DNA from: Trachythela sp. YZ-2020
Lineage: Eukaryota; Cnidaria; Anthozoa; Malacalcyonacea; Clavulariidae
Direction of reading: 5' to 3'
Length of the DNA stretch: 64,000 bases
Assembly (NCBI GenBank): GCA_016169945.1
Contig: JADLSH010000355.1
Coordinates: forward strand, 367,501 to 431,500
Below the pieces are notes generated by a model. That model saw only the letters and a program-made list of their open reading frames with translations, did not search any database and was not told where the DNA came from. Of this stretch, positions 1 through 12,985 are shown piece after piece. The translations under genes were made by a program, and so were the position numbers. The first letter of the stretch is position 1. The number at the start of each line of letters is the position of its first letter.

Positions 1-12
1 TTTTCTTTTCAG

Positions 13-2373
<2,361 letters not shown>

Positions 2374-2438
2374 CTTCTCTCTGAAGATATGATGTCATTG
2401 CTATAAATAGACTTTGACACATTTTCAGAGAAAATAGG

Positions 2439-2664
2439 TAGGTTTCACTAAGCACTATTGTGCAGCAGATGGTGGTCAACCTGCAGTTATCAGAGTGAGA
2501 AAATAATGTTAATTCTTGTCGTTATATGTCGTAGTCTTGTATTTGTTGGTAAGTAAATAGAATTGAGAGGGATTTAGTTTAATTTTCTTGCTCTTATAAG
2601 TGTCAAGATTTCTGAAGTTGTCCACCATCTGCTGCTCTGTAGCACTTACTGAAACCCACCAATA
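2439..2664. mobile_element. MITE family A, copy in TrxR 3' UTR
   Basis: About 225-bp element with inverted ends: GGTTTCACTAAGCACTATT at left and the complement-like GTAGCACTTACTGAAACC at right, with internal CAGCAGATGGTGGTCAAC against GTCCACCATCTGCTGCTC. At least eight more copies occur in the window. It lies between the TrxR UGA codon and the candidate SECIS. Confidence 0.75.
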
Positions 2665-2682
2665 TAAAGAACCATGAACTAA

Positions 2683-2748
2683 GTTTGCCATTTATGAAAG
2701 GTCATTCTTAAACTTCAAGTGGAATGAACTGGAAACTCTCTGGTAGAC
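2683..2748 (+). promoter_or_regulatory. candidate SECIS element of thioredoxin reductase
   Basis: A hairpin in the presumed 3' UTR, about 316 nt after the UGA, has SECIS layout. An outer helix pairs GTTTGCCA (2683-2690) with TGGTAGAC (2741-2748), with G-U pairs. ATGA stands at 2694-2697. An inner helix pairs 2699-2707 with 2722-2730 with one mismatch. AAA at 2710-2712 sits in the apical loop 12 nt after ATGA, and GA at 2732-2733 could close the tandem G-A quartet. The internal loop is lopsided on the 3' side, so this remains a candidate drawn by eye. Confidence 0.55.
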
Positions 2749-3039
2749 AATTGAAAATTTAATTATAAAATGTAAAAATTCTTATAGAAAAATATTAGAT
2801 TATATTTTGTTTTGCAATATGACTGTGTCTACATCTCTCTAACTTTGTCACACAAACACAATATTCAACAAAACTTGAATTTTATTCAAAACAGGTTACA
2901 TCAATTGCAAAATCTAGGATTATTAATATTGGATCTACAAATGTATATTACAAATATATTTATTCAACTGTGTTGACTCCTATGCATATTTTCTTGTGAA
3001 AAATGTTTGGAGTATGCGAAAGTCTACATTCTATGTAAT

Positions 3040-3210
3040 GGGTCATTCCAGAAAACATGCACACCTCCCCTACAGAGGAAATGTGAAGTTAACCCCCTTC
3101 GGATGTACTAGTACATTTAATGATTATCAGAAGTATATTTTACCCTCCCCTCCCTGGACAGCACAGACTTCCTATGTGGGGGGGAGTGTTGATCTTTTCT
3201 GGAATGACCC
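3040..3210. mobile_element. fold-back MITE, 171 bp
   Basis: Perfect terminal inverted repeats GGGTCATTCCAGAAAA (3040-3055) and TTTTCTGGAATGACCC (3195-3210), with C-rich and G-rich subterminal blocks. No coding capacity; the open frame across it is incidental. Confidence 0.75.
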
Positions 3211-4481
3211 GATGTTATCAGACATTCTTTTTACGACCTCGAACATTTTACACACATCAAAATAAGTCTTAAACCCACAATAGTAGATATGCATGTTCAA
3301 TCATTTGGTGTTGTTTATGAAATTTCCATAGGAAAAAACTAGGTGCACATACAAAGAATAGCTCTTGAACGAATTAACATTTCTTTCAATGCAATGGAGT
3401 GTCACCTATGTAAAGATAGGGGTGCACTTGCATTATATGTTACAATGTTCACAATGTTCTGTGGTTGTTGCGGAGCAAATGTAATTGTGTCATAAAGATC
3501 AACTTCTTCACAGACCTAAATGGAAAGTGTCAAGGATTAGTGTTATTAATAAGATTAGTGTTTAGATTAATAGATCAGGAAACTAGGCATTTATATAGCT
3601 AGTGCTTGGATTGGAAATTGACCCAAATACTTTATATTTTTATGCTCTATGTAGTATTTCAACATTTCCTAAAACCAATTTCAGGTTATCTAGACAACAA
3701 ATATGCGAGCATTCAATATGTTCATTTCAATAATATTTGCAAACATTCTATAATTTACATTCTATTATATTTGCAAATTGCCTAAACAAAACACATTTAC
3801 CAGACAAAAGGCGAAGCATTGCCTTAATAAGGAAATATGACTAAATGGAAAAATTGAGCCTTTAACCAACCTGAAACGTCCATAACGAAACAGTCGAATA
3901 TAGGAACAACAAACCAGCCACAAAACTCACGACAAATAATGCAAAAAAATTGATCAAAATTAAACCATCCAGCTGCCTACGAAAACGGAAAAAACGGTCT
4001 AAGCACAAAGTCTAGATATATTAGTCTTAATATTAGACCTTTCTACCTACCTGCTGTAAATAGCTTGTTGGTAAATGTTTGTTTTCGATTTGACTTTTTC
4101 TGGTTCGCAAAGATCATCTTTTTCCCTAGTTGATGTCGCCATGTTTATTAATTTGCGACTTAATTACTTCATTATTTTCTATTCCGCTTTTTGATTGGCT
4201 CTTTACAACCAATCAGCTTGCGAGTAGTAAACTAAAACACACTCGATCAATTTTATGGAACTTTTTGTTTGAAAAGAGCCTTAAAATGGGATTTTACTTT
4301 ACTTCTTGCGTCGATTATGCATGTAAATGTTATTTATTGAACTTCTTTAGAATAAAAATGGTTTAAATTCATATTTTGCAATAAATTGTGTAACTAAAAA
4401 TAGCTTATTATAGTCACTGACCGCAATAAGTAACTGGAGTTTTCGCATTTCCTATATATCCCATGATGCTCTACAATCACG
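3211..4481. other. intergenic stretch, TrxR to RPL7
   Basis: AT-rich sequence. I see no exon, RNA gene or recognisable repeat. The RPL7 promoter should lie in its last few hundred bases, but no convincing TATA box was found. Confidence 0.5.
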
Positions 4482-4491
4482 TTCTCTTTCA
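4482..4491 (+). promoter_or_regulatory. candidate 5' TOP start region of RPL7
   Basis: Pyrimidine run TTCTCTTTC lies 12 nt before the RPL7 initiation codon. Ribosomal protein mRNAs typically begin with C followed by pyrimidines (terminal oligopyrimidine tract), so transcription probably starts here. Inferred from position and composition only. Confidence 0.5.
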
Positions 4492-4502
4492 GCTGGGACA
4501 AA

Positions 4503-7087
4503 ATGGAGACCAGGTATAAAAAAATGAACTTTATAACTTAATCCTGTCCATCCTAGGCTTTTCAGGAGCTTTTTCTTTTAGAAATGCTGTCCATTAGTAG
4601 TTTAAGTACAGTTCTATCTGGTGTACATTGTATTTTTATAAGAAGATGTATATTTCTTGGTTAAAATGCGATTATGTTTTGACCATTTTTTATCAAAACA
4701 GTTTATAGCATGGTTTAATATAGAAACCCTGATTTATTGATTGTGTTCTTATACAGCATATATAGATATTGAATTTAAACAATACTTGTCTGCAATTTCA
4801 ATATGTAGTAAAGTAAATATGTTTTGTGTTTTGCATCCTATTTTTAGTGATCTAAATAGCTGTACTTTGTAGCCTAATATTTATGCCATATGGATCCACA
4901 TTTGGTATGAGGGAGGAATACAGCTAGAGAGAGGAATCCAGTCTGGACTTTGATTGATCTCATTTTACCCTAATCCAGAATGGATTCCCCTCTCTAGTTG
5001 CTACTGTCAATATGGCAAATATCATGTATAAAGCATGCCTTTTCCAACGTAGACATCCAGTGGAAATTAGCCACCACTGGCTCTGTCTGTATGGCATATG
5101 GGAGCCTAACATCTTTGATTTGAGGTACATTCCCAGCCATGACGTTGAACATTAAAACTGCCCCAGATATTTTAAATATCTGTTTGGTGCAGTTCTTTGC
5201 ATATTCCTTGTGTCTCCTAAAGTCACTATGTGACGATGACTAGGAGGATAAACCATGCAATGAACAGTTATTATATAGCCTTCCTTCAACCTAGTGTATG
5301 GGCAAACATGCAGCATATACCTACCTAGTATACTGCTTTTGTGATGACCAGTGTAAGATTATTCAATTTCATATTGATTCTTTCATTGTTATCAAACTTG
5401 TTTAGCAATAAATTACCAACTGTTCCTGAAACTGTTCTCAAGAAAAGGAAAAGATTAGAACAAATCAAAGCTTCTAGAGCTAAAGCTTTGCTTGCTCAAA
5501 AGAAGGTAGTATTAATTTTGAGTTTTAGACTTGATTATAAGTATTAATATCAACGTAGATATCCAGTGGAATTTAGCCACCACTGGCTCTGTCTGTACGG
5601 CATATAGGAGCCTAACATCTTTGATATGAGGTACATTCCCAGCCATGACGTTGAACATTAAAACTGCCCCAGATGTTCTAAACATCTGTTTGGTGCAGTA
5701 CTTTGCATATTCCTTGTGTCTCCTAGAGTCACTATGTGACGATGACTAGGAGGATAAACCATGCAATGAACAGTTTAACTATAAAATTTTACCATTATGT
5801 GATCATATATGATCATATATGAGCTCTGTTAGCAATTATTCCCAGCATTATGCATGCTTTGTTGTTATTTATATGCCCCTAACAATGGCTATATTGTAGG
5901 CGAATAAAGATAAACGAAAAGTGATCTTCAAACGCGCTGAACAGTATGTAAAGGAATACAGACAAAAAGAACAAGATGAAATCCGATTAAAAAGAATGGC
6001 AAAACAGTTTGCAAATTTCTATGTTCCTGCGGAAGCAAAACTTGCATTTGTTCTTAGAATCCGAGGGTATGTCTCAGTTTATGGAGTCGTTATAAGAGAT
6101 TGAATTATTACTGATTTTGTGTTGGTTTTTCTTGTGTTTTTAGTATAAATGGTGTAAGTCCAAGAGTGCGAAAAATCTTGCAACTTTTCCGACTTCTGCA
6201 GATCAACAATGGTGTGTTTGTGAAGCTAAACAAAGCTACATTGAACATGCTAAATATTATCCAACCTTATGTTGCCTTTGGGTAGGTTTATGCTCTTAAA
6301 ACAAGTTTTTATCCTGAAGTTTAGCAGTTATCAGCATGATAAGTTAACATCCAGTCTTGTATGATTAGAGCATCTTTCCAACGTAGACATCCAGTGGAAT
6401 TTAGCCACCACTGGCTCTGTCTGTATGGCATATGGGAGCCTAACATCTTTGATTTGAGGTACATTCCCAGCTGTGACGTTGAACATTAAAACTGCCCCAG
6501 ATATTTTAAATATCTGTTTGGTGTAGTACTTTGCATATTCCTTGTGTCTCCTAGAGTTACTATGTGACAATGACTAGGAGGATAAACCATGCAATGAACA
6601 GTCTATGTATTATAAATTTCAAAACCTTTGGTGATTAAATAAGTTGGTAGAAAAGGGGGAAGCCTCTTGTGTGGCTTACTTTATTGTTTTATTTTGCATA
6701 ACAGTAGATGATTTTATTCATCAAGGCAAAGATATGGGGCATTGAGGTACTATTTTTATATTATACAGTTATCCAAACCTCAAGAGTGTTCGTGAGTTGA
6801 TCTACAAACGTGGCTTTGTGAAAATCAACAAGCAACGAATCCCGATCACAGATAATTCTGTTATCGAGCAAAACCTTGGAAAATTTGGAATAATTTGTGT
6901 TGAAGATCTAATCCATGAGATTTTGACAATTGGTCCACATTTCAAAGAGACAAATAACTTCCTTTGGCCTTTCAAGTTGTCCAACCCAACTGGAGGTTTG
7001 AGGAAAAAGAGGAATCATTTCGTGGAAGGTGGAGACTTCGGGAACCGTGAGGAAAAGATAAATACTTTGATTCGTAAAATGAACTAG
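4503..7087 (+). CDS. RPL7: ribosomal protein L7 (uL30), complete, five exons
   Basis: Large-subunit ribosomal protein of the uL30 family. Coding exons 4503-4513, 5406-5505, 5900-6066, 6144-6281 and 6769-7087 give 244 residues, close to the usual ~248. Seen: N-terminal [20 protein letters not shown], the basic helix region, then [82 protein letters not shown] and the C-terminal [14 protein letters not shown], all typical L7 blocks. The first coding exon is only 11 nt, as is common for RP genes. The three long introns (1, 2 and 4) each hold a U17 snoRNA; the 77-bp intron 3 does not. Confidence 0.97.
5044..5269 (+). ncRNA. U17: U17/snR30 (SNORA73-type) H/ACA snoRNA, copy 1, RPL7 intron 1
   Basis: H/ACA snoRNA needed for early 18S rRNA processing rather than ordinary pseudouridine guiding. 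Seen: 5' end CCAACGT pairing with ACGTTG before the hinge; H box ACATTA (5149-5154); an internal hairpin about 5158-5193; motif m1 ATATTCCTTG (5201-5210) and motif m2 AAACCAT (5250-5256), the two U17/snR30 signatures that pair with 18S rRNA, flanked by the closing stem TTGCAT/ATGCAA; a distal stem CTCCTA/TAGGAG; and ACA (5264-5266) three nt from the inferred 3' end. At about 226 nt it is near vertebrate U17 length. Expected to be released from the spliced intron. Confidence 0.93.
5550..5775 (+). ncRNA. U17: U17/snR30 H/ACA snoRNA, copy 2, RPL7 intron 2
   Basis: Second copy, same length and architecture. m1 at 5707-5716, m2 at 5756-5762, ACA at 5770-5772. Compared with copy 1 the internal hairpin reads AGATGTT...AACATCT instead of AGATATT...AATATCT, a compensatory A-U to G-C change. 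The first base is T instead of C (TCAACGT), which leaves the CAACGT/ACGTTG stem intact. It fills most of the 394-bp intron. Confidence 0.92.
6378..6603 (+). ncRNA. U17: U17/snR30 H/ACA snoRNA, copy 3, RPL7 intron 4
   Basis: Third copy. m1 at 6535-6544, m2 at 6584-6590, ACA at 6598-6600. In the distal hairpin GTCAC/GTGAC becomes GTTAC/GTGAC, a pair-preserving C-G to U-G change. GTGCAG is GTGTAG here and CCATGACG is CTGTGACG. All signature motifs are intact, so all three copies look functional. Confidence 0.92.
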
Positions 7088-7103
7088 AAGTCTTTGAGTT
7101 GCA

Positions 7104-7109
7104 AATAAA
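7104..7109 (+). terminator. RPL7 polyadenylation signal
   Basis: AATAAA 17 nt after the RPL7 stop codon, followed by a T/GT-rich stretch (about 7123-7148), the usual arrangement for a short ribosomal-protein 3' UTR. Confidence 0.75.
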
Positions 7110-7260
7110 ATGTTCTTCTCAATTTGTGTTGATATTTTTTTGTGTGTTTATATTCCCCCATTAAGCTACAGTGTGCTCTAATGCACCATGCTTTGCCATT
7201 CTACTCTGGACAGATGATTTTACTAATACTTGTAAAGGGAAAGTATTTTATGTTAATGGC

Positions 7261-7526
7261 TTACCGTATTTACTCGTTTGAGCGCCGCGGCGTTCTTTAA
7301 ATTTTCAGAGCTTCAGATGCGGCACTCTAAAAAATATTTTATTTGTGAATTATAACAAGAACTTTTAACAATAAAATAAACCAGTTTTTAAATGTCTTTG
7401 TCACAAAATGTCCCCATTTTGACGGCGGAAAGTTTTGACACTGTTTAGTGCGGCGCTCTTTAAAAAAATTTGATCTCGAATGCGGTGCTCATTTGGGGGC
7501 GGCGCTCAATCGAGTAAATATGGTAA
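7261..7526. mobile_element. MITE with 27-bp inverted ends
   Basis: Left end TTACCGTATTTACTCG followed by TTTGAGCGCCGC; right end GCGGCGCTC followed by AATCGAGTAAATATGGTAA. Internal subterminal GCGGCACTC/GTGCGGCGC repeats. No coding capacity. Confidence 0.75.
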
Positions 7527-7898
7527 CCAAACTCCATTTTACCCTTGAGAAATGTTGGGTGTTAATGGTTGAAGTCAGATTTAGTGGTTTTTGGTTATTA
7601 AATAATAAAGTGGTTGGGCACTTTAAAAATTTAAGTACACCTAAGCCGTTGCGCGCGCAAAAATATTTTTATTAACAAAAAATGCGTGAGCCAAACATTT
7701 ACCCCCAAATGCGCAACGCTCACATGGAATGCGCATGTCTGGAAATCAAGCGTGACTAATGAAGGTCATTCAAGGGCAATTAGTGAGTACCAGGCCACAC
7801 CAGGGTACAAAGATCAATTCATGTTGAATGTAAATGCTCATTTTGACAACGTTGTTTTGTAAACAGCACTTTTCAAAAACACCAAAAATCACGCAAAA

Positions 7899-10154
7899 AT
7901 GGTCTCTTTAGTTATCGAAACATTAGGATTTTTGTTCATGGTTTTGTGGCAAATTCTTTCTGCCATTGCAATGTGGTTTGTTCCTGCTAAAAAGAAAGAT
8001 GTACGCGATGAAATTGTTCTGATCACCGGTGCGGGGAGTGGAATAGGCCGCTTAATGGCATTGCGTTTCGCGTCCCTCGGCGCTACTGTCGTTTGTGTTG
8101 ATATCAATAAACAGGCAAACGAAGCGACTGTGAACGAAATACAATCAAAAGATCTGAAAGCTTTCTCGTTCACTTGTGATTGCAGTAGCAAAGACGATAT
8201 TTATCGAATCGCCAATGAAATCAAAGAAAATGTTGGGGATGTAACAATCCTCATTAATAACGCTGGTATTGTGAGTGGAAAGAAATTTTTGGATTGTTCA
8301 GATGGTCTGATTCAAAAAACGTTTGAAGTGAACACTTTGGCACATTGCTGGGTAAGTAAAGGCATAAAATATTGCAGAACAATTTACAGTACGTTCTTAT
8401 ATTACGCATATTTTGTGTTTCGTACTTTGGCGGATGTTATTGAGTAAATTCATATCATTCCTGTAACGATTCCTATTGGTTGATCCCCGTCGAATACAGA
8501 GCTATTGCGCAATTTTGTAAAATAACATGCGTCGAAAGTAGATTGGTTAGATGAAAACGTGTACTATCAATATTTTTGTACACGTCTGATTTGGGCATGA
8601 AAAGTTTCCTAATCTTATTTGCATACATAAATTGGTAGAATAAATGTAGAATTTAGTTAGGATAGTATAGATATAGGTAGTATTCTACAACTAGTTGCTG
8701 TGGTTTGTGTCTGAACTACCTGAAAGGGGTTTTGAGTGAAGACTCTGGCTTTTGTCAGGAAAATGTGTAGACAAACCTGATATTAGTTCTACTCGCTTCT
8801 GACAAAGGACCTTCGCTTGAAATGTTGAAGTGTTTTTTATGACAATTTACGTCTTGATTTTCAGGCAACCAAAGCATTCTTACCTGCAATGCTTGAGAAT
8901 AACCATGGGCACATCATAAGCATTGCATCGTCCGCTGGTCTCTTTGGCGTAGCTGGACTATGCGATTATTGTAGCTCAAAGTTCGGTGCTTTCGGCTTCA
9001 ACGAGTCACTACAGATGGAACTTGCCGCCATTGGAAAGCATGGTGTACATACCACGGTTGTGTGTCCATATTTCATCAACACGGGCATGTTTGATGGGGC
9101 TAAGACTAGGTAAGTCTGTTAACGCTGTCAGACAATCATGTTTATGAACATTGAAGTTTGAATGTTCATTGAACATGAGAATAAACAATGGTTTTATCTG
9201 CATGCAATTGTTCATCCTTAGATGCAAATGACAGTATTTATTATGCTAACAAAGCCTACAAATCTAGTACATGAATCATGATTATTTTTCTTCTATAGAT
9301 TTCCTTTGCTTCTTCCCATATTGGAGCCAGAAGTGGCGGTGAACAAGATTATGAATGCGATATTGACAAACCAACGAGTCCTAATGATGCCACGAATATT
9401 GTATATTCTTCTGATTTTGAAAAGGTATTTATTGATTTTGGTTTCATTACAGGACAGCAGATTGTGCTGGCAATTACAGAACTTTTGACACTTACAGTAT
9501 AAGGGCACTGAAGAAAATTAAACCAGGCCTGGCGTGTAGTATTATTTGGGCAGTATACAGCGCATATGTACGCCATATTATGTCGAAGCGAGCGATTAAA
9601 AAAAAAAAAATTAAAAATATACGCTAGAATAGCATTCATACAGACTACTAAAAAATTATGTAAAACAAAAAAAATTAAAATTGGAGTTTAGATTTAGTGA
9701 ATTGGTATAGGTACTAAATAAAAAATGTTACTAGTACCAGTGATACCAGTGATATTCTGATATTACAAAGTCATTGTAAAGTCGTTAATGAAAATATCAA
9801 TCAAAATGTCGCTCTGACAGCTTTCCTCGCCACATATTCCGAATCATATGGCGAATCTGAATTAAACTAGTATAAATCTCTCGATTCGATGTATTTTCCT
9901 CCTAATACAAGACTATTACATATAATGAAAATAATTAACATTATTTTCTCACTCTGATAACTGCAGGTTGTCCACGATCTGTCGCACGATAGTGCTTGAA
10001 ATCCACCTATTTTGTGTGCTAGTTAAAAAATTATATATGTTTTCTTTCATTTAGTGTTTTACCTCAAGCTTCTTACATAGCATTGTCTGAATTCTTTGGA
10101 GCCAGTTCAGCTATGGATGACTTCAAGGGAAGAGCAAGTAAGAAAGAAAATTAA
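7899..10154 (+). CDS. SDR16C-type short-chain dehydrogenase (RDH10/RDHE2-like), copy 1
   Basis: NAD(P)-dependent oxidoreductase, probably membrane-anchored and acting on retinoid or other lipid alcohols by family analogy. Exons 7899-8351, 8865-9109, 9299-9424 and 10055-10154 give 307 residues. Seen: N-terminal hydrophobic anchor (about residues 5-28), cofactor motif TGAGSGIG (43-50), acidic DIN after the second strand (68-70), NNAG (120-123), catalytic Ser173, Tyr186 and Lys190 in [17 protein letters not shown], and a hydrophobic C-terminal segment in exon 3. Exon structure is identical to the paralogue at 33.7 kb. Substrate cannot be told from sequence. Confidence 0.92.
8670..8860. repeat. 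diverged fold-back element in SDR copy 1, intron 1
   Basis: GTAGTATTCTACAAC, GGTTTGTGTCTGAACTACC and CCTTCGCTTGAAATGTTGAA occur in the order seen in the 80-bp minisatellite/fold-back family. The terminal TTTTCAG of this block forms the acceptor of exon 2, so the repeat may have supplied the splice site. Confidence 0.5.
9894..10012. mobile_element. MITE family A, right half, SDR copy 1 intron 3
   Basis: Matches the right part of family A (TACATATAATGAAAATAATT, TCTCACTCTGATAACTGCAG, then GATAGTGCTT). The left half is absent, so it is a truncated copy. Confidence 0.65.
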
Positions 10155-10945
10155 ATATTGAAGAAGAGCTGTTTGTGTTCCCTGGCATATACCAAACATG
10201 AATGCGTAATATTTATGCATATATAAAGGCTCAATATTTACGCAATGGAAAACCTATATTGGTCCAAGCAATGCTAACATTGACATTGTGTAATTGGATT
10301 TTTTACACATCCTAATAATTTTTAATGAAACTTTGTAATTTTAGAAATAGTAATATTTTATTATTAGTACAATCTTTGTGATTCTGTGTATAAATTTTCT
10401 TTTCTTAGTTAATTTTAACTCTATTAGCGTTGTATTCACAAAACTGAAGTTATGAATATCTACTATTTATAAGGTTGCAATGCATCTTAGTTGGCCAAGG
10501 GTAGGACCAGGTTTTGTGTGAATTCAGAAATATATATATATATCTTTTACTTCAATATTCATTTTGAATTAATAAAAAACTCTTTGTTATATTTTGAAGT
10601 TTGTATAAATTTTGCTTTTGTTTTACACCCGGTCTCTTTCACTGACAAATGAAACACAGACTCCAGCACAGTTCGATATGCTATGACTGCAATGACCTTC
10701 GGCTTTGATCGGAATGTTCCATTGTCTTTTCATTGTTTTGAAAATCTCACCGTTCTCCATGCCATCCAGTCACTCGTTGTTTTGAAATACTTGTGACGTC
10801 ATGCAAAGGCATCTACGAAATCGTAGTTTCAACTGCGTGCCTAAATGAGGCGTTCTGCGTCAGGATAAAATTGGACTTAGAATATGCATATCGAAGTATT
10901 CAACTGTTCAATCATTTCTGTTTTCCGATATAGCCACAAAACAAC
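10155..10945. other. intergenic stretch after SDR copy 1
   Basis: AT-rich 3' flank with AATAAA at 10571-10576. About 10706-10780 shares GTCTTTTCATTGTTTTGAAA and CCATGCCATCCAGTCAC with about 41975-42030, so a dispersed repeat is present. A consensus TGACGTCA lies at 10794-10801 with no gene nearby. No exon recognised. Confidence 0.45.
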
Positions 10946-11244
10946 CAATCTCGTTCCCAGAGTATGCCCGTTCGCAGGTTAGATAGTGGGCACGGTATAG
11001 AGACGACCAGTAAGGCCACTCATTTGATATTTTGTGTGGCCGCTCATTACGCATTGGCAGCCAGTCAATTGCTTTTTCTGGCCAATAAGCAAGCTGGACT
11101 AACTTTCCTGGCCAGTAAACTGCATATTTTTGCATAAAAAGCCGGCTACATGTTGCATCGCCGAGTGGCCCTACTGGCCGTCTTTATACTGTGTAGTGGG
11201 CATATATCTAACCTGCGAACGGGCATACTCTGGGAACAAGATTG
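10946..11244. mobile_element. fold-back MITE, about 300 bp
   Basis: Long inverted ends: CAATCTCGTTCCCAGAGTAT continuing GCCCGTTCGCAGGTTAGAT, and the complement at 11210-11244 (ATCTAACCTGCGAACGGGCA onward). The interior repeats GGCCAGTA/TACTGGCC on both strands. Two small differences between the arms indicate age. Confidence 0.78.
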
Positions 11245-11555
11245 CAAAATAACTGTCATTAAACTATTTTTATAGTACGGCATATTTGTCTACTCTGTAA
11301 AGTCCAATAGTTTGATAAATGGCCAGCTATTAAAACCCCATTGTGTTATTTTATGTGGTAATTTTGTTGTAACGATGTTTTTAGAGCACGACGCCTTTCT
11401 AAACGGTGATAAATTGTTTTCAAACTTTGCCAAATCAGAGCCGGTATTTCTATACATGTGCGCATGCGCTTTAGTGTTCTGGAAAACGCCATAAGACCAC
11501 ACACATGGACACATGAATGTACCTAAATTAAAAAAATATGAGGATTGAATATGTA

Positions 11556-11845
11556 ATATATCATACACGAGAAGGAGTTTATTATAGTGATTTGAAACAC
11601 CGAAAAGTGTGTTGAAAAACAAGGCGCTAGCCGAGTTTTTTTAACATACTTGAGGTGTTTTTAAATCACTATAATAAACTCCTTCTCGTGTATGATATAG
11701 CTTCTCAAACAAACCAGTATTTAAAGAGAAATTCAACGCGAAAGTTGAGTTAATTTATGGGTGTTTATTACCGTGGTATCAAGACAACGATACGATGGTG
11801 ATTTCCTTTGTGTTTTGCTCATGAATTATTAATGAGTTTGAGAAA
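11556..11845. mobile_element. composite fold-back element, copy 1
   Basis: Arms TATATCATACACGAGAAGGA onward (11556-11605) and the inverse ending near 11700 form a large hairpin, followed by a conserved 140-bp flank (AGAAATTCAACGCGAAAGTT ... CTCATGAATTATTAATGAG). The same composite lies inverted at 50335-50645, so palindrome and flank move as one unit. Confidence 0.7.
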
Positions 11846-12494
11846 TATATATCTAAACCTATTTATATGTGGGTTTCAGTTAAGTGTTTTATATGGTGCT
11901 AGACCTGGTGGTCAACTTCAAATGTATCGATACTTTATATGGTAGCGTATTTACATGTATTTGCCACCAAACACAAGGTCAATACATAATTATGGTGAGC
12001 AATTTTATCACTCCGATGTCTGTCTTTAATTTGAGAAGTTTTACGACTTTTCAAAAGTCTTCCAGTTGATGATTCAGCTATGATGCAAATTACTGGCTTC
12101 TATACTAACTCATTAAAACTCAATTATTTTGTGGAGTAAAGCTACAGGCACCTTGTCCTTGGCCACTGCGCAGTAAGCAGATACAATTAAGGCAGCATTA
12201 GCAAGCAATTCCAAGTTGATAAGTATAGATAACACATCGTGCAATGACAGTTTTAACTTGATGAAATATGTCTTCATGTTTGTGCAAATACTGTTCGATT
12301 TATCACAAATTTAACTCCTTCCTGCATCCGTCAGCTAAATAGAACTTGAAACTTTTCACAATTAAATCTATTTTTATACTTCATTTTTGTGGCCAGTGCC
12401 AAAAATTTTCGCCATGTCATGAGCTGTCTTCGATTTGTTCCTAACCACCTGCAAGAGATAAAGAAAACGTCGATGTTTCGAGCTAAGGCCCTTC

Positions 12495-12730
12495 CAGGGG
12501 CGTGCTGGCCAGGGACGAGACAATGAGAACTCGTTGTGGGCCGCCCCTGGCATCATGGCCCCTAAAATTATAAATTGAAAAGAAAGGTGGAACTAAAAGT
12601 TCACATTTTTGATCAGCTCAAATTATATCCGTTATAACCACTCCCTAAGACACATTTTGATCTTGCGTCTGGTTCTGGGCCCCGTCAGACTATATTTCGT
12701 TGTCTTTTTGAAGACCCCAGCACGCCCCTG
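12495..12730. mobile_element. hAT-like MITE with exact 8-bp target duplication
   Basis: Inverted ends CAGGGGCGTGCTGG (12495-12508) and CCAGCACGCCCCTG (12717-12730), flanked on both sides by GGCCCTTC (12487-12494 and 12731-12738). CAGGG...CCCTG ends and 8-bp duplications are typical of hAT elements. It is 236 bp with no coding capacity, inserted in a fold-back repeat of the CCTTCGCTCGAAACG family. Confidence 0.9.
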
Positions 12731-12754
12731 GGCCCTTCATCTGAAAGCCAGTTG

Positions 12755-12985
12755 CCAAGTTTCGAACGAAGTGCCTTTTCTTTAGATACAAACCATGGCA
12801 GCTTATTGTAGAATACTACCTGCACTAGACCCCATTTGAGATATCTGTTTCAGGTAGTTCAGACACAAACCATGGCAGCTTATTGCAGAATACTACCTAC
12901 ACTAGACCACCACGTTCGAGATATATTTTTCAGGTAGTTCAGACATAAACCACGGCAGATTGTAGAATACCTTCACTGGACACCA
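12755..12985 (-). repeat. three partial units of the 80-bp minisatellite family
   Basis: Reverse-strand units: CAGGTAGTTCAGACACAAAC, CATGGCAGCTTATTGTAGAA and TACTACCTGCACTAGACC, repeated near 12790, 12855 and 12935 with divergence. Confidence 0.7.

Noticed and set aside
2378..2431. Hairpin with 11-bp stem containing ATGA, AAA and GA, a possible SECIS
   Set aside because: It starts only ~11 nt after the UGA, closer than the minimum spacing reported for eukaryotic SECIS function, and its inner helix pairs poorly. The 2683-2748 hairpin fits better.
3001..3265. 89-codon open frame
   Set aside because: It crosses a fold-back MITE end to end and has no recognised domain.
6331..6570. 79-codon minus-strand frame across RPL7 intron 4
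   Set aside because: It lies on the antisense of the U17 snoRNA copy and has no protein features.
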